The position numbers were made by a program, and so were the translations under genes. Source: CAZVJA01 sp964626885 (lineage in GTDB: Bacteria > Planctomycetota > Planctomycetia > Planctomycetales > Planctomycetaceae). Taken from it: a stretch of 64,000 nucleotides of DNA. The notes below the pieces were generated by a model. It ran no database searches. It saw only the letters and a program-made list of their open reading frames with translations, and was not told the origin of the DNA. The stretch spans positions 7,154 to 71,153 of the forward strand of contig CAZVJA010000004.1 in the NCBI GenBank assembly GCA_964626885.1. The letters run 5' to 3'. How positions within the stretch are numbered: the stretch's first letter is position 1; each line of letters begins with the position of its first letter. Of this stretch, positions 8,083 to 16,660 are shown piece after piece.

Positions 8083-9201
8083 ATGTCCAAGGTGGTCGAC
8101 ATTCGCCAGTCCGACGATCCGCGCGACGTGATCCTTCAAGCCGTGCAGGAACTCTCGGAAGGTCGCCTCGTAGCCCTGCCTACCGAAACGGTCTACCTCA
8201 CCGGAGCGTTAGCACTCGAACCGGTGGCCATAGATCGGTTGGCGAAGCGCATCGGCCCGAAATGTTCTCATTCACCGTCGCTCGTCATCAAAGGGATCCA
8301 AGAGGCGCTCGACTACGTTCCACATATGTCGCGGATCGGGCAGAAACTCGCGCGCCGGTGTTGGCCCGGTCCCGTCATTCTGGCATTTGATGTCGAGGAA
8401 TCCGCGGGGCTCACCGCTGCATTGCCGGATAATGCGCGCCGCCTCTTGCTATCGAAGGGGGCACTGCACCTCCGCGTGCCCGCACACGACGTGACGTTGG
8501 CCACATTGCGCCTGCTGCCGGCACCTCTGGTGGCGGCCCCGGAGCGACTGCACACAGAAGAACCGCAAATTGCGGCAGAGCACGTTCTCGCAACTTGGGG
8601 TGAAGATGTTACGATGTTGATTGACGACGGGAATTGCCGCTATGGCGATTTTTCGACGATCGTGCATGTTTCGAAAGAGGGTTGGCGCGTGGTTTCTCCG
8701 GGTGTGGTGACAGAAACAATGATCCGTCGCCTGGCGGGCAATGTTTATCTGTTTGTGTGTACAGGAAACACCTGCCGCAGCCCGATGGCGGAAGGGTTGT
8801 TTCGTAAATTCCTGGCGGAGAAACTAAAATGTAGTGAGGATGAACTGCTTGACCGCGGGTATCTCGTGGTGTCCGCGGGGCTGGCGGCGGGTGTCGGGGC
8901 TCCGGCAAGTCCGGAGTCGGTGGAGTTGTTGAGGCGGCGGGGTGTCGATTTGAGCGGCCACTCTAGCCAGCAGGTGGGCGATCGTCTGTTGGATCAGGCG
9001 GACCACATCTACACGATGACGAGAGCACACCGTCAAGCAATTCTGTCCGCTCGACCGGATCTGACGGACCGCGTTGAGGTGCTCTCGCGCGACGGGCTAG
9101 ATGTTTCCGACCCGATTGGTGGCGGAATGAGCGATTACGAAGACTGTGAACGGGAAATCGAGAGGCATGTGCGGGCCCTGTTGAAAGAACTTCCTGAATA
9201 G
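8083..9201 (+). CDS. Fusion of a YrdC/Sua5-like domain and a low-molecular-weight (arginine-type) protein phosphatase
   Basis: Encodes 372 residues from the ATG at 8083, with AGGGA about 10 bases upstream. Residues 10-210 are a YrdC/Sua5/YwlC-like domain (LPTETVY at 32-38, RCWPGPVIL at 92-100, GDFSTIV at 188-194). Residues 220-370 are a low-molecular-weight phosphatase with the C226-TGNTC-R232-S loop and a DPIGG general-acid loop near the end. CTGNTCRS with threonine before the second cysteine is the form found in YwlE, the protein-arginine phosphatase of Bacillus. rpiB follows 19 bases later. The order YwlC-YwlE-YwlF(RpiB) is also seen in Bacillus subtilis, where the first two are separate genes. 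The YrdC half lacks several usual residues (see findings). Confidence 0.85.
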   Translation: MSKVVDIRQSDDPRDVILQAVQELSEGRLVALPTETVYLTGALALEPVAIDRLAKRIGPKCSHSPSLVIKGIQEALDYVPHMSRIGQKLARRCWPGPVILAFDVEESAGLTAALPDNARRLLLSKGALHLRVPAHDVTLATLRLLPAPLVAAPERLHTEEPQIAAEHVLATWGEDVTMLIDDGNCRYGDFSTIVHVSKEGWRVVSPGVVTETMIRRLAGNVYLFVCTGNTCRSPMAEGLFRKFLAEKLKCSEDELLDRGYLVVSAGLAAGVGAPASPESVELLRRRGVDLSGHSSQQVGDRLLDQADHIYTMTRAHRQAILSARPDLTDRVEVLSRDGLDVSDPIGGGMSDYEDCEREIERHVRALLKELPE

Positions 9202-9220
9202 AGAGGTCGAACGCTTCTTT

Positions 9221-9700
9221 ATGAAAATCGCCGTTGCCAGTGATCACCGCGGCTTTGCCGTCAAAGGAAAGATCCTTGCCCTGCTCTCGGAGATGGGGCA
9301 TGAAGGAGTCGATTGCGGCCCGGATACGGCGCGCAGCGTCGATTACCCCGATTTTGCCGCGAAGGTTGCGGAGTCTGTCTGCACGGGAGCAGCTGATCGG
9401 GGTATCCTGATTTGCGGTACGGGCATGGGAATGTGCATCGTCGCTAATAAGTTCCCGGGAGTCCGCGCTGCTCCCTGCCACGATGATTTGACCGCGGAAA
9501 TGAGTCGGTTGCACAACGATGCCAACGTGCTCTGCCTCTCGGCGGATTTGTTGGGCGAACGTCTGGTCAATCGCATGGTGGAAATCTGGCTGAATACCGA
9601 CTTCGAGGGGGGACGTCACGCCCGGCGGATCGAAAAAATCTCCCAATACGAAACTCGCTTCGGTAATGCTCCAAAACCACCGTCCACGGACGCGGGATGA
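9221..9700 (+). CDS. rpiB: Ribose-5-phosphate isomerase B
   Basis: Encodes 159 residues, the family's normal length. It interconverts ribose-5-phosphate and ribulose-5-phosphate in the cytoplasmic pentose phosphate pathway. Hallmarks are the N-terminal MKIAVASDHRGFAVK, the catalytic Cys65 in GILICGTGMGMCIVANK, and the histidine at about 99 in SRLHNDANVLCL. It starts 19 bases after the YrdC-phosphatase fusion and is probably co-transcribed. The same neighbourhood (ywlC, ywlE, ywlF) occurs in Bacillus subtilis. A related sugar isomerase such as LacB is less likely given the match to RpiB. Confidence 0.92.
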   Translation: MKIAVASDHRGFAVKGKILALLSEMGHEGVDCGPDTARSVDYPDFAAKVAESVCTGAADRGILICGTGMGMCIVANKFPGVRAAPCHDDLTAEMSRLHNDANVLCLSADLLGERLVNRMVEIWLNTDFEGGRHARRIEKISQYETRFGNAPKPPSTDAG

Positions 9701-9853
9701 CATTCCAGCGAGAATCAGCGAATTCTAGCGGATGACAAGCGGGCAGACGAAAAATGGCCCCTTCGTTCCTTTTCTCCGCGCTTCGTTCGCTGTATGGTGT
9801 CAGGCGAACACAAAGGATGCTTCGTACCGATCCGGTAAAAGGACGTCTTCTGA

Positions 9854-10240
9854 ATGGACCCGAAGAATTTGAAATATGCCAAATCGCACGAGTGGATCTT
9901 CGTCGAAGGGGACGTCGCCACCATTGGCATCACGGCATTTGCCGTCCGCCAACTGACGGACTTGGTTTACGTTGACCTCCCCGCCGTCGGGAGGAAGCTT
10001 TCGGCTGGGGAAGTGTTTGGAGAAGTCGAAAGCGTTAAGGCCGTCAGTGATTTGTATGCTCCCGCAGCAGGAGAGGTTCTTGCCGTAAACGAGTCGCTCG
10101 CGAATGATTTGTCGGTGCTTTCGAGCGATCCCTACGGTAAAGGTTGGATCTTGCGTCTCAAGTTGGACAACCCCGCCGCTATCAACGACTTGCTCGATCA
10201 GCAGTCGTACGAAGCCCACTGCACAGCCGAGGAACATTAA
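9854..10240 (+). CDS. gcvH: Glycine cleavage system H protein
   Basis: Encodes 128 residues. The H protein carries the aminomethyl group on a lipoyl arm between the P, T and L proteins of glycine cleavage. The lipoylated lysine is K62 in the GEVESVKAVSDLYAP motif, preceded by the normal hammerhead-type fold (KYAKSHEWIFVEGDVATIGIT). The spacing of 40 bases to gcvPA and the same-strand order gcvH-gcvPA-gcvPB-lipM-like show one operon. The T protein (gcvT) is not in the window and would have to be encoded elsewhere. The ribosome-binding site is weak (GGA). Confidence 0.95.
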   Translation: MDPKNLKYAKSHEWIFVEGDVATIGITAFAVRQLTDLVYVDLPAVGRKLSAGEVFGEVESVKAVSDLYAPAAGEVLAVNESLANDLSVLSSDPYGKGWILRLKLDNPAAINDLLDQQSYEAHCTAEEH

Positions 10241-10280
10241 AACAACTCGCCGCCAGCGGCAATCGATAATGAGGGAACGA

Positions 10281-11633
10281 GTGGCATATCTTTTTAGCTC
10301 GCCCGAGCAAGAACGTGAGATGCTCGCGGCTGCCGGAGCGAAATCGTTCGACGAACTCTTCGACCAGATACCTCAAGAGCTACGTCTTGCGCGGGAATTG
10401 GCGCTTCCCGTTCCGGTCACGGAACTGGACCTCGAAGCCGAAATTCGCCGACTGGCTGCCAGAAACGTTGGGGGGGGATCGCGGATCAGTTTCCTTGGCG
10501 GCGGGGTGTATGACCATTTTGTACCGGCCGCAGTCGATGAAGTCACATCCCGCGGAGAGTTTTATACCGCATACACCCCGTATCAGGCGGAGGCCAGCCA
10601 GGGAAGCCTACAGGCATTCTTTGAGTACCAGAGCCTGATTTGTGAACTTACGGGCATGGATGTCTCCAACGCCAGCCTATATGAGGGTGGAACCGCCGTC
10701 AGCGAAGCGGCTTTCATGGCGATGCGTGTTACCAACCGTCATGAGAAAATCGTCGTTCTGGGATCATCGCACCCGGAATACATCCAGATACTCAAGACTT
10801 ACCTGCGAAACATCAGCTGCGAACTGGCCATTGTTCCTACTCCTGAAGGAACGGCTGACCCGGCGCACGTGGCCGAGCAATTGGACGACAAGACCGCGTG
10901 CCTGATCGTACAGCACCCCAACTTCTTCGGCTGCCTGGAACAAGTACGGGAGTTGACGGACCTTGCCCGAAAACATGGTGTCATGTCGGTTGTTTCGTTT
11001 GATCCGCTCAGCCTTGGCTTGTTGCAGCGCCCGGGAGATTACGGTGCGGACATCGCTGTTGCCGAGGGACAACCGCTGGGAATTCCGATGCAATACGGCG
11101 GGCCATTCCTCGGGATTCTCGCCTGTCGCGAAGCGTTCATGCGAAAGATGCCCGGCCGACTCGTGGGAGAAACAGTCGATCGTCACGGCAAGCGCTGTTT
11201 CGCCCTGAACTTGCAAGCCCGTGAACAACATATTCGCCGGGAGAAGGCCACGAGCAATATCTGCACGAACCAGGGCTTGCTCGCGCTGAGAGCAGCCGTG
11301 TATCTGGCTCTTGTCGGGAAAGCGGGCCTCCGCGAAGTTGCGGAGCTCTGCTGTCGCAAGGCCCACTATGCGGCCGAACAACTCGCGAACATTGACGGCT
11401 TGCAACTAAAGTATGCGAGGCCGTTCTTCAAAGAATTCGTGTTGCAGTGCGATCGTGGCGTGGAGGATGTCGTTCGGAAAGCGCGCAAGGCGGGCTTCGA
11501 CGTCGGCCCAGCGTTGAGCCGTTTTCCCGCAGTGGCTGGTGGAGCCTTCGCCCCGAAAAACGGACTGCTCGTCGCAGTCACCGAAAAACGAACGCGGGCG
11601 GAAATCGACGCACTCGTTGATGCATTGAAATAG
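10281..11633 (+). CDS. gcvPA: Glycine dehydrogenase (decarboxylating) subunit 1
   Basis: Encodes 450 residues from a GTG at 10281, chosen because GAGGGA at 10271-10276 is properly spaced and the product then begins MAYLFSSPEQEREML, as is usual for this subunit; an ATG at 10269 is the alternative. This is the N-terminal half of the split P protein, which decarboxylates glycine with PLP supplied by GcvPB. Conserved blocks include SFLGGGVYDHFVPAAVDE, YTPYQAEASQGSLQAFFEYQ and the QREQHIRREKATSNICTNQ-type segment near residue 320. It lies between gcvH and gcvPB. Confidence 0.95.
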   Translation: MAYLFSSPEQEREMLAAAGAKSFDELFDQIPQELRLARELALPVPVTELDLEAEIRRLAARNVGGGSRISFLGGGVYDHFVPAAVDEVTSRGEFYTAYTPYQAEASQGSLQAFFEYQSLICELTGMDVSNASLYEGGTAVSEAAFMAMRVTNRHEKIVVLGSSHPEYIQILKTYLRNISCELAIVPTPEGTADPAHVAEQLDDKTACLIVQHPNFFGCLEQVRELTDLARKHGVMSVVSFDPLSLGLLQRPGDYGADIAVAEGQPLGIPMQYGGPFLGILACREAFMRKMPGRLVGETVDRHGKRCFALNLQAREQHIRREKATSNICTNQGLLALRAAVYLALVGKAGLREVAELCCRKAHYAAEQLANIDGLQLKYARPFFKEFVLQCDRGVEDVVRKARKAGFDVGPALSRFPAVAGGAFAPKNGLLVAVTEKRTRAEIDALVDALK

Positions 11634-11752
11634 TACTCTTCAGATTTAGGAATCGCGTGACGACGCTGGAGCATTGATGTCGAGCGCGGATGCAGAGAAT
11701 CTAAAGGATCGGCAGCCAGGGGCTGCTAAACGAAATCGAGGCAGCCGGACGA

Positions 11753-13249
11753 ATGCGCAATAAGCTCGCAACCCAATTGTTGAGTGACCTTTCGGTTCCC
11801 GGTCGACGGGCAGCAGTTTTCCCACCCAGCGATGTTCCCGATCGAACGCTGGCTGAGATGTTGCCTGACGATCAACTCGCGAGCGGGCCCCCTGCACTTC
11901 CAGAGCTGACCGAACCGGATGTCATTCGCCACTACGTCAATCTTTCGACGTTAAACATGTCGGTCGATACGCATTTTTATCCGCTGGGGAGTTGCACGAT
12001 GAAGTACAACCCCAAGCGGCATGAACGGCTCGCACGACTGGGTGGACTGGTCGATCTGCATCCGTATCAGACTGCGGAAGACTCGCAGGGAATGTTGGCG
12101 ATACTGCATGAACTGCAGCAGATGCTCGGCGAGATCGCCGGGCTGCCAGCCGTCTCTTTGCAGCCTGCGGCTGGTGCACAGGGAGAGTTCGCGGCTCTAC
12201 TCGTCGCGGCAGCCTATTTCCAAGATCGTGGCGAAAAGCGAACCCGTGTCCTTTTTCCAGCGAGCGCCCACGGTACCAACCCAGCCAGTGCGGCACTAGC
12301 AGGTTTTCAATGTGTCCAATTGAACCCATCCAGCAACGGATTTGTGGACCTCGACGAACTCGGCTCGAAGCTCGACGATCAAACAGCCGTTTTCATGATT
12401 ACGAATCCGAATACACTTGGACTGTTCGAGCGAGACATTCATCGTATCTCAAAAATGCTGCATGACGTGGGTGGTCTCGTCTACATCGACGGGGCCAACA
12501 TGAATGCTATTCTGGGAATCACCCGCCCCGGCGACTTTGGCGGCGATATGATGCATTACAACGTGCATAAGACATTCACCGGACCACACGGCGCGGGTGG
12601 ACCGGGGGCCGGGCCCATCGCTGTCCGTGATTTTCTCGCGGATTTTCTTCCGGGTCCGATTGTTGTCCGCGAGGATCCGTCGCCGCCACAGAATGGAGTG
12701 ACCAGCCAACAGCCGGTTTACCGCCTTATCGATCCGGCGAAATCGGTCGGCCGTGTACGCACCTTCTTCGGCAATGTCGGGATTTTATTGCGAGGCTATT
12801 TCTACCTGCGGACACTCGGAGCGTCTGGGCTGAAGGCGGTCTCCGAAAACGCGGTGCTCAACGCGAACTACCTGATGGCCAAGCTGAGAGATGTGCTTCC
12901 CCCCGCACACGATGATCGCTGCATGCACGAATTCGTCGCTTCCGCACGGCACCTGCAAAAGGAGCATGGAATCTCGGCGATGGATATCGCGAAACGGCTG
13001 CTCGATTACGGCTATCATGCTCCTACGGTCTATTTCCCTCTGGTCGTCCCGGAAGCGATCATGATTGAACCGACCGAAACGGAGTCGAAGGAGACACTCG
13101 ACGCCTTCGCCACAGCCATCCGCGACATCATTCGCGAAGAACCAGAGCAATTGCACCTGGCTCCTCATTCGACCCCGGTTAGCCGACCCGACGACGTGCG
13201 TGCCGCTCGAAACCCAGTATTGAACTGGTCGAAATCGAGCAACTCATAG
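11753..13249 (+). CDS. gcvPB: Glycine dehydrogenase (decarboxylating) subunit 2
   Basis: Encodes 498 residues, the C-terminal, PLP-binding half of the two-subunit P protein. The Schiff-base lysine lies in HYNVHKTFTGPHGAGGPG (about residue 270), and LGSCTMKYNPK is the conserved N-terminal block. GAGGC before the ATG is a plausible ribosome-binding site. It works with GcvPA, GcvH, GcvT and lipoamide dehydrogenase to break glycine into CO2, ammonia and a C1 unit on tetrahydrofolate. A lipoyl-attachment enzyme begins 24 bases downstream. The length is normal and no damage is seen. Confidence 0.95.
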   Translation: MRNKLATQLLSDLSVPGRRAAVFPPSDVPDRTLAEMLPDDQLASGPPALPELTEPDVIRHYVNLSTLNMSVDTHFYPLGSCTMKYNPKRHERLARLGGLVDLHPYQTAEDSQGMLAILHELQQMLGEIAGLPAVSLQPAAGAQGEFAALLVAAAYFQDRGEKRTRVLFPASAHGTNPASAALAGFQCVQLNPSSNGFVDLDELGSKLDDQTAVFMITNPNTLGLFERDIHRISKMLHDVGGLVYIDGANMNAILGITRPGDFGGDMMHYNVHKTFTGPHGAGGPGAGPIAVRDFLADFLPGPIVVREDPSPPQNGVTSQQPVYRLIDPAKSVGRVRTFFGNVGILLRGYFYLRTLGASGLKAVSENAVLNANYLMAKLRDVLPPAHDDRCMHEFVASARHLQKEHGISAMDIAKRLLDYGYHAPTVYFPLVVPEAIMIEPTETESKETLDAFATAIRDIIREEPEQLHLAPHSTPVSRPDDVRAARNPVLNWSKSSNS

Positions 13250-13272
13250 CGAATTGTGTCCTGAGAGGCTTC

Positions 13273-14049
13273 ATGCACGGTTCCGATGACATTTGCCGCC
13301 TCATTTTGGAAGCCGAGCCCCAAAGCGGTTCGTGGAACATGGCGGTCGATGAAGCGTTGCTCGAATCGGCGCTTGAATTCGGTGAGTGCATTCTGCGGTT
13401 TTATATGTGGGAGCGGGCGACCGTCTCGCTCGGCTATTTCCAGTCGGCCGATGAAATCTCAGCAATTCCGGAGTTTGCCTCCCTTCCCGTCGTGCGGCGG
13501 CTATCAGGGGGTGGGGCGATCTTGCACCACCACGAACTGACCTATTCCTGTGCACTGCCTCCGAGGCACCCCCTCGCTCAGTCCCCTAGCCAACTCTATG
13601 AGCAGATCCATGAGAAGCTGATCGAAGTTCTCCGCGGGCATGGGATAGCCGGGGAAATGCGGGGACATGCCCTGCCAAACCAGAATGCGACCTTCCTCTG
13701 TTTTGGCCGGGGAGATCCGAGAGACATCATTTGCCAGGGTCAGAAGATTGTCGGCAGTGCCCAACGACGTCGCCGGGGGGGAGTACTCCAGCACGGCAGC
13801 ATTTTATGGGCGCGCTCGCCCCACGCCCTGGCCTATCCTGGAATCGTGGACTTTTGTCCAAGCCTGTCATCCAAAACAACCCTTGCGACCGAGCTCGCTC
13901 AAGCAGTCTCCAGAGTCCTCGCCAGACAGACGCGAATCTCGGGCTTGGCTGAACAGGAACAAAAACTGGCCAAAGCCCTCCAAGAAAAGAAATACGATTG
14001 CCTGGACTGGCGTGGCGTAAGGGATGTCAAGCTTCCAAATCCTGTCTAA
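13273..14049 (+). CDS. LipM/LplA-type octanoyl- or lipoyl-transferase
   Basis: Encodes 258 residues of the biotin/lipoate protein ligase fold. Signature segments are VVRRLSGGGAILHHHELTYS (residues 73-92) and the conserved lysine in GQKIVGSAQRR (156-166). Cys143 in FLCFGRGDP lines up, by eye, with the catalytic cysteine of Bacillus LipM, which would make this an octanoyltransferase rather than an ATP-dependent ligase. A separate C-terminal LplA accessory domain is absent. It directly follows gcvPB, so GcvH is the likely acceptor. LplA-type salvage ligase is the main alternative. Confidence 0.85.
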   Translation: MHGSDDICRLILEAEPQSGSWNMAVDEALLESALEFGECILRFYMWERATVSLGYFQSADEISAIPEFASLPVVRRLSGGGAILHHHELTYSCALPPRHPLAQSPSQLYEQIHEKLIEVLRGHGIAGEMRGHALPNQNATFLCFGRGDPRDIICQGQKIVGSAQRRRRGGVLQHGSILWARSPHALAYPGIVDFCPSLSSKTTLATELAQAVSRVLARQTRISGLAEQEQKLAKALQEKKYDCLDWRGVRDVKLPNPV

Positions 14050-14168
14050 CTGGACAATAACAGATCGCCGTCACACCGTTTGGCGAAAAAGACCCATCTG
14101 CGGTGCGGGTCGGTAACCAGCCCCAGGGGTCGGTGTCCGCGACCTGGATCCCTACGGTAACGGCCCCC

Positions 14169-14192
14169 GGTAAAGAAGAGCGGTTCTTTACC
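14169..14192. repeat. Perfect hairpin, possible terminator of the gcv/lipoyl operon
   Basis: A 9-bp stem with a 6-base loop, 119 bases after the lipoyltransferase stop. No T-run follows, so its role is uncertain. Confidence 0.4.
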
Positions 14193-14451
14193 CTGCCCCG
14201 CTTTGTTTGTACAATGTTAACAGAACGTTGCGCGTCCACCATGTTGACACGGTCAGATGGTAGTGGTAGCGTTTAGCCCAGTCCGGAATCAGGTTTCTTT
14301 CTCTTTTTTTCTTCACTCCTGTCCGGAATAAGGCTGTTTGATTTTCGGGGCCGCATCGCGGAAGTCGTTTCATCACTCTTTGTCTCCGCCGACGATTCCC
14401 AATCTAATTATTTCGAGATGCTCTTATTATTCGATCCCATTTATTGCTTCG

Positions 14452-14467
14452 ATTGCCTGTAGGCAAT
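14452..14467 (+). promoter_or_regulatory. Dyad upstream of the FHA gene, possible operator
   Basis: ATTGCCT and AGGCAAT flank a 2-base centre, 64 bases before the FHA gene start. It has operator-like geometry; no regulator can be named. Confidence 0.3.
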
Positions 14468-14531
14468 TGCGCAAGCATGATCGTGGAAATCGTTAACCGA
14501 CCGGGAGTACGATTCGCGGAGCGACTCATCT

Positions 14532-15545
14532 ATGCTGCAGGCGAAGCTGCGGGTTATTGGCGGCAAACATCACGGTAAAACAATACCGCTGGGGACGAGT
14601 AAATTTCTGATCGGACGGGAGCAGGATTGCCAGCTCCGCCCGAACAGTGAACTTGTCAGCCGACATCATTGTGTCTTCAACCTGGACGATTACACGCTCA
14701 GGTTGCGCGACTTGGGGAGTACCAACGGTACGTTCCTGAATGATCAACGGGTGCGCGGAGAAATGACCCTGAAGTCCGGTGATCGGGTCCGCGTCGGAAA
14801 GCTGGACTTCGAGATCGTGATCGTCGACCCGGAAACTGTTGGGAAATCGAACGGCGACTCGTCAAAACTCCTGAAAGCCCCCCCGGCGGAATTAGCGGAG
14901 ACGACAAGCCTCTCTTCTTCCGAAACTTCGTTCGAGATCCCACTTCCATCGGAGCTGCCCGACACGGGCTCCAGCGTTCACCCGATGAACGGTGATACGA
15001 CGGTGATCGGCCCATTGGCACCAACCACAAGTGCCGAACAGCCGGCACCGAATCAAAGCGCACCTGCGGGATATCCGTATCCCCACGACCCCTACCAACA
15101 GATGCCGATCCACTACCCGCAACAACCGATCCAGTATCAGCAGCCTTATCCCTGGATGCAGCCGATGCCGTACGGCCCAGGCGGATACCCCCAACAGTAT
15201 GGGATGCCGTACCAACAGCCAATGTACCCGTCGCAAATGGGAATGTATCCCCAAGCTCAGCCCCCATACCAAGCTCCCTCCACTTCACAGACGCCAGCGG
15301 ATGAAATGCCAGTCGTTCCGGTGAAGTTGCCGGACCCCAAATCAACAGGGGTCCGGCTAGCTCCGACTCCCAACCAGGAAGAAATCGCTACGGAGAAGTC
15401 TGAAGCCCCGCAGGGAGAAGAATCGAAGGGGAGTCAATCAGAAGATTCGAAGAAACAGGCTAAGGACGCCGCACCGCAGGCGAATCCTTCTCAGAAGGCG
15501 GCCGACATCATTAAGAACTACATGCACCGTCGGCCGAACATTTGA
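14532..15545 (+). CDS. FHA-domain protein with long Pro/Gln/Tyr-rich tail
   Basis: Encodes 337 residues. Residues 22-95 form a forkhead-associated domain, which binds phosphothreonine peptides: FLIGREQDCQLR, SRHHCVF and RLRDLGSTNGTFLNDQRV are the three conserved loops. Residues 170-260 are low complexity, dominated by Pro, Gln, Tyr and Met (repeated PYQQPM, PQQYGMP-like units). The tail is charged, with a final KAADIIKNYMHRRPNI. No enzymatic domain is present, so it is probably an adaptor that reads Ser/Thr kinase signals; the partner kinase is not adjacent. The protein has no signal peptide or membrane helix and is probably cytoplasmic. Confidence 0.85.
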   Translation: MLQAKLRVIGGKHHGKTIPLGTSKFLIGREQDCQLRPNSELVSRHHCVFNLDDYTLRLRDLGSTNGTFLNDQRVRGEMTLKSGDRVRVGKLDFEIVIVDPETVGKSNGDSSKLLKAPPAELAETTSLSSSETSFEIPLPSELPDTGSSVHPMNGDTTVIGPLAPTTSAEQPAPNQSAPAGYPYPHDPYQQMPIHYPQQPIQYQQPYPWMQPMPYGPGGYPQQYGMPYQQPMYPSQMGMYPQAQPPYQAPSTSQTPADEMPVVPVKLPDPKSTGVRLAPTPNQEEIATEKSEAPQGEESKGSQSEDSKKQAKDAAPQANPSQKAADIIKNYMHRRPNI

Positions 15546-15625
15546 CGACCTGGTTCTTCGGCTCGCCCCAGGCCATCGGTTTACTCGCGATAGCTGAGCT
15601 TGTTTATGGGGCCATTCTGATTTAG

Positions 15626-15653
15626 AACAGACAGAGGGAAAGACCTGTCTGTT
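15626..15653 (+). terminator. Hairpin terminator after the FHA gene
   Basis: AACAGACAG (15626-15634) pairs perfectly with CTGTCTGTT (15645-15653), 80 bases after the FHA stop. Only a short T-stretch follows. Confidence 0.5.
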
Positions 15654-15795
15654 TGTCAATCAGTTTCCTGAAGGCTCCAACCTTCGGGCGGGTTTAGCCG
15701 GCACGGCTTTGAGGAACGCATATCTTTCGAGTGAAGTGCTGGAACCGGTAACCATTGGTCGCCAAGTCAACGACGAGGCACAAAAGGGGTGCACC

Positions 15796-15993
15796 ATGGC
15801 GGATCAGAATGAACTTCAGAGGCGCTACCGTGAGTTTTTGGATCTGCTCCCGCTGACATTGGCCTTGGCTGGGCTCCCCACCAGTGATCACGGAAAATAC
15901 TACACCGAAGAGCAGATCGAGGCGCGTATTTTCACAGTTCGGCATGCCTATAAGGCGGCTCGACAATTTGCCAGGGACTCGATCCAAGGGTGA
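15796..15993 (+). CDS. Small conserved protein, unknown function
   Basis: Encodes 65 residues from the ATG at 15796, with AGGGG 7 bases upstream. The sequence (MADQNELQRRYREFLDLLPL at the start, GKYYTEEQIEARIFTVRHAYKAARQF in the middle) is strongly helical and looks conserved, but I cannot name a family. It has no signal peptide, membrane helix or cysteine. It lies between an FHA adaptor gene and an ECF sigma factor gene, separated from the latter by 109 bases. Confidence 0.65.
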   Translation: MADQNELQRRYREFLDLLPLTLALAGLPTSDHGKYYTEEQIEARIFTVRHAYKAARQFARDSIQG

Positions 15994-16102
15994 TCTTGCG
16001 GTGTTAGATGTGTAGCCCAGGCTGAATGATCCGCCTCCCCTCCGGGCATTGAAACCAAGCCGGTAGGGGTTGGGTACTATTATTCGGAACACAGGGGTTT
16101 TC

Positions 16103-16660
16103 GTGGTTGACGACGATGCCACCTTGGTCCGGCGCTGTCTGGCCGGCGACGAAGCAAGCACCCGTGAGCTTCTCGACCGGTATCAGGGGGCGGTCTTCGG
16201 GCTCTGTTATCGCATGCTCGGACAACGCGAGGATGCGGAAGACGTCGCCCAGGATGCCTTCCTGCGGGCTTTCCGCAGCCTGAGTGGCTGGGATGCCTGT
16301 CGACCGTTCCGTCCGTGGTTGCTGACTATCGCCGCAAACCGCTGTCGAACCTTCCTTGAAAGACGCGCTCGGCACCCTGTTTCCTCAAGTGATGCTGTGG
16401 CTTTAGTTGCCGACGTGGAGCAAACCGCCTCATCCGACTTGGCGGAAGAGCTCCAAGTGGCATTGTTGAGGCTTCGTGAAGAGTACCGAGCCTGTTTCGT
16501 ATTGTTTCATCAGCAGGAATTGAGTTGTTCCCAGATCGGAGAGATCCTGGGATGTCCCGAAGGAACCGTTAAAACCTGGTTGCACCGTGCCCGGAAGGAA
16601 CTGGCCGAGCATCTCCAGCGCCGAGGGGTGACACCACATGCAGAATCTCCACTGCAATGA
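16103..16660 (+). CDS. ECF-type RNA polymerase sigma factor
   Basis: Encodes 185 residues from a GTG at 16103, preceded by AGGGG at 5 bases; a TTG further upstream is possible. Region 2 is at about residues 20-85 (LLDRYQGAVFGLCYRMLGQREDAEDVAQDAFLRAFRSL). Region 4, with its helix-turn-helix, is at about 125-175 (CFVLFHQQELSCSQIGEILGCPEGTVKTWLHRARKEL). There is no region 1.1 or 3, as expected for the ECF class. The 3' end overlaps the following zinc-finger anti-sigma gene by 23 bases, so the two are translated together. The regulon is unknown. Confidence 0.93.
   Translation: MVDDDATLVRRCLAGDEASTRELLDRYQGAVFGLCYRMLGQREDAEDVAQDAFLRAFRSLSGWDACRPFRPWLLTIAANRCRTFLERRARHPVSSSDAVALVADVEQTASSDLAEELQVALLRLREEYRACFVLFHQQELSCSQIGEILGCPEGTVKTWLHRARKELAEHLQRRGVTPHAESPLQ

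Larger units (their letters stand above)
14050..14531. other. Intergenic region, 482 bases, with inverted and direct repeats
   Basis: No convincing open frame. Three structures stand out: a 9-bp perfect hairpin at 14169-14192 (GGTAAAGAA / TTCTTTACC), a 13-base direct repeat GTCCGGAAT(C/A)AGG at 14281-14293 and 14321-14333 (exactly 40 bases apart), and a 7-bp dyad ATTGCCT-GT-AGGCAAT at 14452-14467. Confidence 0.6.
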
